From: Oscillospiraceae bacterium
GTDB lineage: Bacteria; Bacillota; Clostridia; Oscillospirales; Ruminococcaceae
Assembly (NCBI GenBank): GCA_017545185.1
Contig: JAFWQJ010000051.1
Coordinates: forward strand, 1 to 64,000
Direction: 5' to 3'
Length of the DNA: 64,000 nt
Numbering within the stretch: the stretch's first letter is position 1; each line of letters opens with the position of its first letter. Positions 51,649-59,035 of this stretch are shown piece after piece. Position numbers and translations under genes: made by a program. Under the pieces are notes generated by a model, which was not told the origin of the DNA, did no database searches, and saw only the letters and a list, made by a program, of their open reading frames with translations.

Positions 51649-53505
51649 TCAAATGCCCCAGAACTGATACATCTGGAAATATACGACGACGGCGGCCGCA
51701 AACGCATTGAACAGGAAGTTGAACAGATACTTCGGTGCCTTGGCCTTCTCCTTCTTCGAGAACATCGAGCCGAACGAGGAAAGTGCCGCCAGCGTGAAGA
51801 TCAGGCCGCAGACGCCCTGCGCAATGCCGAAGATCATGCCGTTCTGCTTTGTCAGACCCATGTTCGCGGAATACACGGAAACCGCGGCGACCATCAGCGC
51901 AAGAGACGCGATCTTTGCAAGCTGCGCAAGGGTGATCATGCCCATGCCCGCATAGTGCTTCCGCTTTTTCGCGATGCGCTGGATCAGCTTGACCAGCAGC
52001 AGGATCACGCTGATGACCGCGATCAGCGCATACAGGCACAGCGAGCCGAACTCTGCAGGCAGCAGCGGATTGCCGAATGCATCCATGCTGCCGAGCTGAA
52101 GCGCCGGGGTGCCGTCCGAAAGACGGCCTGTGCCGTAGAATCCGGTGTTCTCGCCGTCCTGCACCTGAAGCAGTCCGCTGCCCTTCCGGGTCAATGCAGC
52201 AGTACCCACTTTATAGCCGCCGCTGCCGTCCTTCAGGATCGGGATCAGATTCAGCCGCGAAACGAACCGCAGCAGACCCTTCTGCGTGGAGCGCGGCAGC
52301 GAATAAAAGCCGGAAATATCGGTATTGTCCGTATTCTCACCGGCAGGCAGCGTACCGGCGTCCAGCTTACCGAACAGCATATCATCAATGCTGTCCAGCT
52401 TGCCGATGCCGTTTGTCATCCAGACATAACCGAGGCCGCTCTCACGGTCAAATGTCATGATCGACGAACAGGCAGAGGTGCCGCCGTCGTGTCCGACCGT
52501 CGTGACGCCGTGATACTCCGGCCAGAAGCCGTGGCAGCAGGATGCGAGCTCCGAGCTGCCGTAAAATGCGGAGCCGCTGAACAGCAGTTCCTGCGTTTCG
52601 GGCTTCTCAAACAGCGGCGCATCCGGGTCGCAGAGTCCCTGCGCATAGGCCGCAAGGTCTGCGATCGTACCGGTCGCAGCACCCGCAGGATACAGCATGA
52701 TGAAAGCCATCTGCGGGCCGAGCGCCTTCGCTGCACCGATCGGCGGGAAGCCGTAGGCCTTCAGCTTTTCGCGCTGCTCCCGCACCCACGGCGTATCCTT
52801 GTGATCCGGGGCGATCGCGGTATGCTCCATGCCGAGCGGCTCAAAAATGTTCTTATGGACATAGTCGCTGTACGGCATCCCGCTGATGCACTCGATGATA
52901 TAGCCGGCCAGAGCTGCGCCCCAGTTGGAATAGCTGGTGATCTCACCCGGGCGCCAGACCTGCGGCGGCTCGGATTCCTGCAGCGCCTTGCCGAGCGGCA
53001 GGACCGCGTTTTCGTCGAAGGTCTGGATCAGATATGTGGACTCACAGAAGCCCGCATTGTGGTTCATCAGATTCAGGAACGTGATCGGCTCGTCATATTT
53101 CAGATTGTGCAGGAAATTCGCCGGCAGATAGCCGCGGATGTCGGCATCCAGGTCAAGTCTGCCCTGCTCGTAAAGCTGCATCGCGGAGACCCAGATCGTG
53201 GTCTTGGTGATGCTGCCCCATTCGTAGACCGTGTTCTCGTCTGCGGCGATATGGCCTTCCATGTCGATCTCGCCGTAATGCTTCGTGGTGATGATTTCAT
53301 CCCCGCTGAACACCGCGTAGCCGAAGGACGCAAAACTGCCCTTTTCCGCGATCGCGTCAACCTTGTCCGAAAGCTCGCTGAATTTCACGCCGCCGGGGGT
53401 CGTCTGTTCTTCCGCCGCAAAGGTCTGAACCGGCAGGGAAGCCAGCAGCATCAGTGCCGTTCCGGCCGCTGCGAGCGCCTGCCGCATGTTTTTTCTGATT
53501 GTCAT
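51649..53505 (-). CDS. Beta-lactamase-family serine hydrolase with membrane C-terminus, 618 aa
   Basis: Signal peptide (residues 1-30, ending SLPVQTFAAEEQ), then a class C beta-lactamase/AmpH-like domain: catalytic SxxK in EWGSITKTTIW, YxN in TSYSNWGAA, HDGGTSAC near the KTG position. Then about four membrane helices (residues 480-615). It is anchored outside the cell and probably acts on peptides or peptidoglycan; resistance function is not implied. Its promoter carries a GTGTATA-N5-TATACAC operator. Confidence 0.85.
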   Translation of the reverse strand: MTIRKNMRQALAAAGTALMLLASLPVQTFAAEEQTTPGGVKFSELSDKVDAIAEKGSFASFGYAVFSGDEIITTKHYGEIDMEGHIAADENTVYEWGSITKTTIWVSAMQLYEQGRLDLDADIRGYLPANFLHNLKYDEPITFLNLMNHNAGFCESTYLIQTFDENAVLPLGKALQESEPPQVWRPGEITSYSNWGAALAGYIIECISGMPYSDYVHKNIFEPLGMEHTAIAPDHKDTPWVREQREKLKAYGFPPIGAAKALGPQMAFIMLYPAGAATGTIADLAAYAQGLCDPDAPLFEKPETQELLFSGSAFYGSSELASCCHGFWPEYHGVTTVGHDGGTSACSSIMTFDRESGLGYVWMTNGIGKLDSIDDMLFGKLDAGTLPAGENTDNTDISGFYSLPRSTQKGLLRFVSRLNLIPILKDGSGGYKVGTAALTRKGSGLLQVQDGENTGFYGTGRLSDGTPALQLGSMDAFGNPLLPAEFGSLCLYALIAVISVILLLVKLIQRIAKKRKHYAGMGMITLAQLAKIASLALMVAAVSVYSANMGLTKQNGMIFGIAQGVCGLIFTLAALSSFGSMFSKKEKAKAPKYLFNFLFNAFAAAVVVYFQMYQFWGI

Positions 53506-53530
53506 GATCTATCTGCCCCTTTCCGCGGAT

Positions 53531-53578
53531 GTGTATATTCGGTATACACATTATACACCGTTTTAGGGCGCTTGTCAA
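53531..53578 (-). promoter_or_regulatory. Promoter and operator of the serine hydrolase gene
   Basis: On the minus strand TTGACA (complement of 53573-53578), 17 bases, TATAAT (complement of 53550-53555). Directly downstream lies GTGTATA-N5-TATACAC (53531-53549), a perfect 7-bp dyad over the expected start. It resembles GntR/PadR-type operators; no such regulator gene is in the window. Confidence 0.7.
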
Positions 53579-53598
53579 GAGGTTTGAAATTATTTTTA

Positions 53599-54090
53599 TC
53601 AGAGACCGGATAAAAACAGATCCGCTTCGCGCCGGTCTGTGAAGATATGTACGGTTTTATCCGGATACTGCTCCGGCAGTTTCAGGAGCTGCGGCCTGCT
53701 CTGCACGGAAAAATCCCGGATAAACGCGAGAAATTCCGCGTCCTCCTCATCGGTGGCTTCCGTCCACGGCAGATCGTCCCTCGGCTTTCCGCGCCGTTCC
53801 CGGACACCGTTCAGGCAGACCGCCGCCGGATAATCCAGAAAAAACACCGTATCACAAGCCCGGAGCCGGAGCTCTAAGGTGGAGCCGTAATGGCCGTCGA
53901 TGATCCACGCGTCCGTCCGGAGCACCGCATTCAGCCGTTCCAGAAATACCGCCCGTCCGACGGTCGTTCTGTCCGGGTTCCAGTACAGCATATCCAGATG
54001 ATACAGCGGGAGCCCCGTTTTTGCGTGCAGCGCTCTCGCAAAGGTGCTTTTGCCGCTCCCCGGGCAGCCGATCACAATGACTTTTTTCAT
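53599..54090 (-). CDS. P-loop nucleotide kinase-like protein (FlaR/topology-modulation type), 163 aa
   Basis: Walker A GCPGSGKSTFA at the start, YHLDMLYWNPDR and the R-rich lid region RERRGKPRDDLPW, as in the adenylate-kinase-related 'DNA topology modulation' family. Substrate unknown. ATG 54090 is taken; GGAG precedes it by 9 bases. Same orientation as the beta-helix and esterase genes, with close spacing suggesting one operon. Confidence 0.78.
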   Translation of the reverse strand: MKKVIVIGCPGSGKSTFARALHAKTGLPLYHLDMLYWNPDRTTVGRAVFLERLNAVLRTDAWIIDGHYGSTLELRLRACDTVFFLDYPAAVCLNGVRERRGKPRDDLPWTEATDEEDAEFLAFIRDFSVQSRPQLLKLPEQYPDKTVHIFTDRREADLFLSGL

Positions 54091-54096
54091 GCGCAC

Positions 54097-55263
54097 TCAC
54101 TCCGCCGGATGCACGGCCTTCACATTATAATAATCCTCCGGCACGGTCTTCAGTCCGCTGCCGAGATCGGCCAGATTGCCGCTGACGGCGATCTCCGTGA
54201 ACCAGCCGTCTACCACATACATCTTCCGGTCCGGGTCGGGCACGCCGTAAGGCTGATCCATATACACCGTGTTATTGCAAAAGCGGTTCTGATGCCCCCA
54301 GCCCTCGATCTGCTCGTGGATCTCAAAGGCAGCGACGATCTTCGGGTTCTTGTTCCGGTAACCGGTGTTGTCATGCACAAAGCAGCCGTTTCCGGCGATA
54401 TCGACAAAGCTGCCCGCGTAGTTCTCGCCGGTCATGCCGTCGCCGTAAAAGGTGCAGAATGCGATCTCCGTGCCGGTCGTGTATTCCTTGACGTCAATAT
54501 CCTCCGCGGCGACATTTTTGAAGGTACAGCGCAGAATTTTGTTGTTGTCGCATTTGTAGTCAAAGCCGGTCGTGGACTTCGCGCTGCCGACATACACGCC
54601 CTCGCCGTAGCCCGGGGAGACCAGCCCCGTATCATGAATATTGCACGCATCGACGGTGCAGTCCGAGCTGCCGTCCCGCAGCGCGACTGCCTCCGCACCG
54701 GTCGTGTCGATCTCGCAGTTCCGGAGCACCGAATGACAGGAATGATCGAACACGATGCCCTTCTGTGCGTTCGTGAGCCGCAGGTTCTCAATGATCCAGT
54801 AATCGCCCTGAATGTGCAGCACATAGCCGTTTTCCGGATTCGTTCCGGTCAGCACGGGCGGATTTTCCGGGTCGGCGGCGGTCAGCCGGATCGGTGCCGC
54901 TTCTGTGCCGGCGGCTTTCGTGTCGATCTTCTGCGCGCCCTGATAGACCGTATAGTCATACGTGCCGGGCGCGACGCGGATGACGTCGCCGGGCTTTGCG
55001 TTCCGCATCGCGGTGAACAGCCCCTCAATATCGCTGACACCGACGGTCTGCTCCGGCTGTGACAGAGCATCCCGTTTCAGCAGCGTCAGGTCGCAGGCAT
55101 TGAGCACGCCGTCCTGATTCCGGTCGGCGTCTGCCGGTTCGGAGACGGCGGCGCCCGGCTTTGCAAGCAGCCAGTCCAGCAGCGCATCGGTCTCCGCGGC
55201 ACTGACCGTCATGACCGAGACCGTCAGCGCGGCAAAGCCGAAAATCATCCCCCGCCGTTTCAT
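54097..55263 (-). CDS. Secreted right-handed beta-helix protein with truncated N-terminal dockerin, 388 aa
   Basis: Signal peptide (1-23), then part of a type I dockerin: the first repeat is cut to its helix (TDALLDWLLAK) and the second, with the calcium loop DADRNQDGVLNACDLTLLKR, is complete. The rest is a parallel beta-helix like polysaccharide lyases or right-handed beta-helix carbohydrate enzymes (VIRVAPGTYDYTVY, LRNCEIDTTGAEAVALRDG, FVDIAGNGCFVHDNTG). It probably binds or cleaves a polysaccharide outside the cell. Overlaps the esterase gene by ATGA. Confidence 0.78.
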   Translation of the reverse strand: MKRRGMIFGFAALTVSVMTVSAAETDALLDWLLAKPGAAVSEPADADRNQDGVLNACDLTLLKRDALSQPEQTVGVSDIEGLFTAMRNAKPGDVIRVAPGTYDYTVYQGAQKIDTKAAGTEAAPIRLTAADPENPPVLTGTNPENGYVLHIQGDYWIIENLRLTNAQKGIVFDHSCHSVLRNCEIDTTGAEAVALRDGSSDCTVDACNIHDTGLVSPGYGEGVYVGSAKSTTGFDYKCDNNKILRCTFKNVAAEDIDVKEYTTGTEIAFCTFYGDGMTGENYAGSFVDIAGNGCFVHDNTGYRNKNPKIVAAFEIHEQIEGWGHQNRFCNNTVYMDQPYGVPDPDRKMYVVDGWFTEIAVSGNLADLGSGLKTVPEDYYNVKAVHPAE

Positions 55264-56132
55264 CGCTTCTGCTCCGTGATCGACCGGAAGAACGCACATT
55301 CCGCGTCATTGGCGGCCTTTGCCTGCGCCGAGCGCATATCGCAGTGGAACACATGCCCGAGCGGATGTGCGTCGTCGCCGTACAGCTTGTATTCATGCGG
55401 GATGCCGAGCCGTTCGAGCACCGGCAGCAGAAGCTTCGGCTCCTCCCGCAGGAAATCCTGATTTGCGGTCATGACGAAGCAGGGCGGGAAATCCGCCGTG
55501 ATATGCTGCACGAGATCGAGCATCTGTACAGCCTCCGCGGCATTTGCCTTCGGGATAAAATCGCGCAGCGCATCAGCCTTGTCCGCTGTCGTATACATCC
55601 CGCAGTTCAGTGCGAGCCCGCGGATGCGCAGACCCTCCGGCGTGCGGAAGTCCCAGCGTTTCGCAAAATCCGGATTCGTGAGGATCGCCGCGTAAAGCCC
55701 GATGCCGAGTGCGCCGGCGGAATCGCCGACGGCAAACACCTGTTCCGTATCCAGACCGTATTCCGCCGCGTGCTGCATCATCCAGTGAAAGACCGCATCC
55801 GTATCTTCAAAGGCGACCGGAAAGCGGTGCGCCGGTGCCAGCCGGTAATTATAATTGATGACCGCGAAGCCGTGCTGTGCAAGGCTCATGCAGTAATACT
55901 GATAAACCTCTTTCGTGCCGTATACCCAGCCGCCGCCGTGAAAGCTGACGATCACGGGCAGCTTTCCTTCTGCATCCTTCGGGCGGTAAAGATCGAGCAG
56001 ATGCCATTTTTCATCGGTTCCGTAGGCGATATTGTCGGTTCGCGCGATATCGGCGGGCGTGGTCTGACCCGCATCGCGCCTGCCGTCACTCCGGCTGCAC
56101 ATGAACCGGAAAATATAGGTGTTCAGTGACAT
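55260..56132 (-). CDS. Alpha/beta hydrolase (carboxylesterase/lipase HSL type), 290 aa
   Basis: Oxyanion HGGGW (SFHGGGWVYG), nucleophile VGDSAGALG, acid near TANQDFL, His in GDDAHPLGHVF. An intracellular esterase: no signal peptide. It shares an operon with the beta-helix protein gene, so it may de-esterify sugar oligomers taken up from that activity, an inference from position. Start follows GGAGGGATTTCC. Promoter at 56169-56197. Confidence 0.85.
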   Translation of the reverse strand: MSLNTYIFRFMCSRSDGRRDAGQTTPADIARTDNIAYGTDEKWHLLDLYRPKDAEGKLPVIVSFHGGGWVYGTKEVYQYYCMSLAQHGFAVINYNYRLAPAHRFPVAFEDTDAVFHWMMQHAAEYGLDTEQVFAVGDSAGALGIGLYAAILTNPDFAKRWDFRTPEGLRIRGLALNCGMYTTADKADALRDFIPKANAAEAVQMLDLVQHITADFPPCFVMTANQDFLREEPKLLLPVLERLGIPHEYKLYGDDAHPLGHVFHCDMRSAQAKAANDAECAFFRSITEQKR

Positions 56133-56168
56133 GGAAATCCCTCCTTCCGCGGCGCCGCCGCTGCTTTC

Positions 56169-56197
56169 AGTATAGCATAAAAGATTTGAAAAAGCAA
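56169..56197 (-). promoter_or_regulatory. Promoter of the esterase/beta-helix operon
   Basis: On the minus strand TTGCTT (complement of 56192-56197), 17 bases, TATACT (complement of 56169-56174). The spacer end TTTTATGC is shared with the GH8 promoter at 61229. Confidence 0.6.
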
Positions 56198-56203
56198 CTG
56201 CAC

Positions 56204-56232
56204 TTGACGGATCCGCATTTTTGTGGTATGAT
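56204..56232 (+). promoter_or_regulatory. Promoter of the YunG-like gene
   Basis: TTGACG (56204-56209), 17 bases, TATGAT (56227-56232), with a TGTGG extended -10. Confidence 0.65.
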
Positions 56233-56265
56233 GCAGGAGAACCGCTTTTGTATCAGGAGGGACTT

Positions 56266-56718
56266 ATGAAACAGTATCGCTTTTACGGCTGGCAGCAGGC
56301 GGATGTACCTGCGGTCACGGACGAATATCCCGGCATCCGGACGCCGCGCGATCTTTACGATGCGCTGTCGGAGATCTGGTGCGCGGAGACCTGCGCGCCG
56401 CGGATGCGGGACAACTGGAGCCCGGAGAACAAAACGCTCGGACAGTGCTCGATCACGGCGTTTCTCGCGCAGGATATCTTCGGCGGGACGGTTTACGGCA
56501 TTCTGCGGCCGGGCGGGAATTATCACTGCTACAATGTCATCGGGGAATGTCTGTTCGATCTGACCAGCGAGCAGTTCGGGGACGAGGTGCTCTGCTATCA
56601 GGATAACCCGGAGCAGAGCCGGGATGTGCACTTTGCGAAGGACGAAAAGCGTCTGCGGTACGAATACCTCCGGAAGGCACTGAAGGCGTATTGCGGAAAG
56701 AATGCTGCGATGCAGTAA
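56266..56718 (+). CDS. YunG-like protein, 150 aa
   Basis: Matches the YunG-type conserved family by the CAPRMRDNWSPENKTLGQC segment followed by TAFLAQDIFGG and a His-bearing GGNYHCYNVIG. The conserved Cys and His suggest a papain-like enzyme fold, but the role is unknown. ATG 56266 follows AGGAGGGACTT. Monocistronic with a strong terminator. Confidence 0.7.
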   Translation: MKQYRFYGWQQADVPAVTDEYPGIRTPRDLYDALSEIWCAETCAPRMRDNWSPENKTLGQCSITAFLAQDIFGGTVYGILRPGGNYHCYNVIGECLFDLTSEQFGDEVLCYQDNPEQSRDVHFAKDEKRLRYEYLRKALKAYCGKNAAMQ

Positions 56719-56720
56719 AA

Positions 56721-56756
56721 AGAGGGCACTGATGCGAATGATCAGTGCCCTTTTTA
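56721..56756. terminator. Bidirectional terminator
   Basis: AGGGCACTGA / TCAGTGCCCT, 10-bp perfect stem with TTTTTATT following, between convergent genes. Confidence 0.85.
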
Positions 56757-57752
56757 TTCTGAATGCACCGCAGCCTCCTGATTCAGCGCATACTGCCGCA
56801 TGACGCGTTCTGCGGCCTGCGCCCGGAATGCGGGCGGCCCCATGATCTCCAGCACCGGCCCGAAGCTCAGCAGGCGGATCAGCAGTTCCGTTTCGTCCTG
56901 CTTATCGTACCGGAGCTGCACCGTGATCTCCCCGGTCTCAACATCCCGTTCCGTGTGCTTTTCATAGGAAGAAAACTCCATGAGGAACCGCTCGACCGCA
57001 TTGCGCTCGGTCGTTACGCGGACGGTCACGGGCGATTCACAGCGGCGCATCCGGAAATAATCCTCTGCCGTGACCTTTCCCTCATACCGCACACCCGTTC
57101 CGCATACCTGCTCGATCCTGCCGAGATTGATGTTGCCGCTGCCGGTGAGCTTTCCGCCGCGCACCGCACAGCAGAACAGCCGGAATTTGTCGTTTTTGCG
57201 GGAATATTCGATCGCCAGCGGCAGATACCGCATTTCCATGCGGCGGCCGGAGCCCGAATGGAACCGGATATACATGACCTCCCGTTCGCGGATCGCGCGC
57301 AGCAGTAAACGGAAGTGTTCGCGGTATGCCGGCGCGGTGAAATCGTCGCCGTCCGAAAAGCTGTCGGTATACCGGAACATGTCCGGCTCCCAGAGCGGCC
57401 GGATATCCCGGAGCTTCTCCGAGAGCGCCGCAAAGGTCTCATCATCGAGGAACAGCCGCATTTTCGGGTCGGAGAGCCTTGCTTTCAGCCAGCGTTTCTG
57501 CAGCAGCGTCAGCGGCATGACCGGCGGATGCTTCGTCACCGCGGAGAGCGTTCCGTCCGGATTCTGCCGCAGCAGTCCCCAGTCGGAGCCGTCCTTCTGC
57601 GGGATCAGCTTCTGCGGCACGAACAGCACCGAATCGCGGAAGCCCTCCTCCGCAACGATGTACTGCAGGCGCTGCACGTTCAGCGGCGCCTCACCGAGCA
57701 CCCGCGCCGCGATCCGGAAATATGCGCCGTACATCTCATGAAAGAGCATCAT
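56754..57752 (-). CDS. WYL-domain protein, 332 aa
   Basis: Central WYL-type domain: the segment REVMYIRFHSGSGRRMEMRY, then LPLAIEYSRKNDKFRLFCC, is the Sm-like ligand-binding fold, followed by a WCX-like C-terminal extension. No clear N-terminal HTH. ATG 57752 follows GGAGG at 8 bases and overlaps the end of the next WYL gene by 17 bases. Such paired WYL proteins often act together as regulators sensing nucleic acid or a nucleotide. Confidence 0.8.
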   Translation of the reverse strand: MMLFHEMYGAYFRIAARVLGEAPLNVQRLQYIVAEEGFRDSVLFVPQKLIPQKDGSDWGLLRQNPDGTLSAVTKHPPVMPLTLLQKRWLKARLSDPKMRLFLDDETFAALSEKLRDIRPLWEPDMFRYTDSFSDGDDFTAPAYREHFRLLLRAIREREVMYIRFHSGSGRRMEMRYLPLAIEYSRKNDKFRLFCCAVRGGKLTGSGNINLGRIEQVCGTGVRYEGKVTAEDYFRMRRCESPVTVRVTTERNAVERFLMEFSSYEKHTERDVETGEITVQLRYDKQDETELLIRLLSFGPVLEIMGPPAFRAQAAERVMRQYALNQEAAVHSE

Positions 57753-59010
57753 TTCCGTCACCTCCGTACATGTCCCGCATTCGTTTGATATCGTAGTAAA
57801 ACCGGCCGACGGCCTGCTTCGTGCCGCCCTCGACCGAAACGATCCTGCCGATCAGCGTTTTCGCCCAGTGCATGACCTCGTTCGGGTCAAAGGCATCGAC
57901 CGTCAGCGTATACAGCCCCTCGCCGGTCTGTTCCAGCGTTCCGATGCGCTTTTCCCGTTCGAGCCGTTCGAGGATATAGCCCTCGGTATACGCATCCAGG
58001 CGGACGGTCAGCTTTACCGGCGTGACGGCGCCCGTATCGTGCCGCATCCCGAAGGATACGCCGAACACATGCGGAAGATTCCGCAGATACGCCGCTTTCA
58101 GCGCATCATAATCCGGTTCCGGCTCCGTGCGCTTTACATTGCGGATGAAGTCGAGCCGGAACGCGTGAAAGCGTCTCTGCTCCGGGATATAGCCCGCCAG
58201 ATAGCGGCGGCCGGTCTGCGCAGAGGTCAGGATCTGCATCGGGACGACCTCAAACGCGCCGCCCTCGGATTCCGGATTCGCGCTTGCCTTTGCACTGAAT
58301 GTCCGGAACCGGACGCGGCATTTTTCCTCTGCGGCCGCAAGGATCTCCGGCAGAACGGAATCCTCCAGCGCGCGGACGATGTAATGATGCTTGCGGTAAA
58401 AAATATCGTTCCGGGTGTCCGCGCTCTGCAGCAGCTGTGCGCCGATCACGCCGAATTCCTCGTCCAGCGAATAAAACCGGACCGCTTCGTCCAGTCCGTC
58501 ATACGTCCGGAGCAGCGCTGCCGCAGTCTCCGGCGAAATGCGGTAAAATGCGGCATTGCCCTGCTTTTCCGAAATCAGCAGCCCCTCTTTGACATACTCC
58601 GTCAGCTTATTGCGGACGGTCTGCACATCGAATACTGCACCGTATTCGATGCTGAGGCGGTCGGTCAGCGTCCGGAGATTCTGCGGTTCACCGTCGGAGA
58701 GCAGGTCGAGCAGCAGGAAATGCAGCCGGATATCGTTATCCGTGAAGCTCTTTGCGCCGTAGGCCTGATACAGCGGGTTTTCGGGGATATGCCCGCTGTC
58801 CACGGAAATGGAGACCTGCCGTCCGTGCTGCGAATCGTCATAGCGGATGACGTCGCCGAGCCAGCTTTCCGCCCGGCGCTTCTCGTCGTCGTAGGTACGG
58901 CTGCTCCGGCGGGTGAACTCGCTGCGTCCCTTGCAGCCGTAAATGAAGAAGTCGCGGATATAGTCCCGCGTTTTTTCAAAGGTCTTGATGAGCTCCGAAA
59001 AGCCTGCCAT
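57736..59010 (-). CDS. WYL-domain transcriptional regulator, 424 aa
   Basis: N-terminal region with a winged HTH (FLLLDLLSDGEPQNLRTLTD, IEYGAVFDVQTVRNKLTEYV), then WYL (GRRYLAGYIPEQRRFHAFRL) and WCX-like extension (VKLTVRLDAYTEGYILERL). It is upstream and coupled to the smaller WYL gene. Target genes are not evident; the GH8 gene starts divergently no closer than its own promoter at 61.2 kb. Confidence 0.82.
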   Translation of the reverse strand: MAGFSELIKTFEKTRDYIRDFFIYGCKGRSEFTRRSSRTYDDEKRRAESWLGDVIRYDDSQHGRQVSISVDSGHIPENPLYQAYGAKSFTDNDIRLHFLLLDLLSDGEPQNLRTLTDRLSIEYGAVFDVQTVRNKLTEYVKEGLLISEKQGNAAFYRISPETAAALLRTYDGLDEAVRFYSLDEEFGVIGAQLLQSADTRNDIFYRKHHYIVRALEDSVLPEILAAAEEKCRVRFRTFSAKASANPESEGGAFEVVPMQILTSAQTGRRYLAGYIPEQRRFHAFRLDFIRNVKRTEPEPDYDALKAAYLRNLPHVFGVSFGMRHDTGAVTPVKLTVRLDAYTEGYILERLEREKRIGTLEQTGEGLYTLTVDAFDPNEVMHWAKTLIGRIVSVEGGTKQAVGRFYYDIKRMRDMYGGDGNDALS

Positions 59011-59035
59011 ATCCGCACCTCCTTATTTGATTCTG

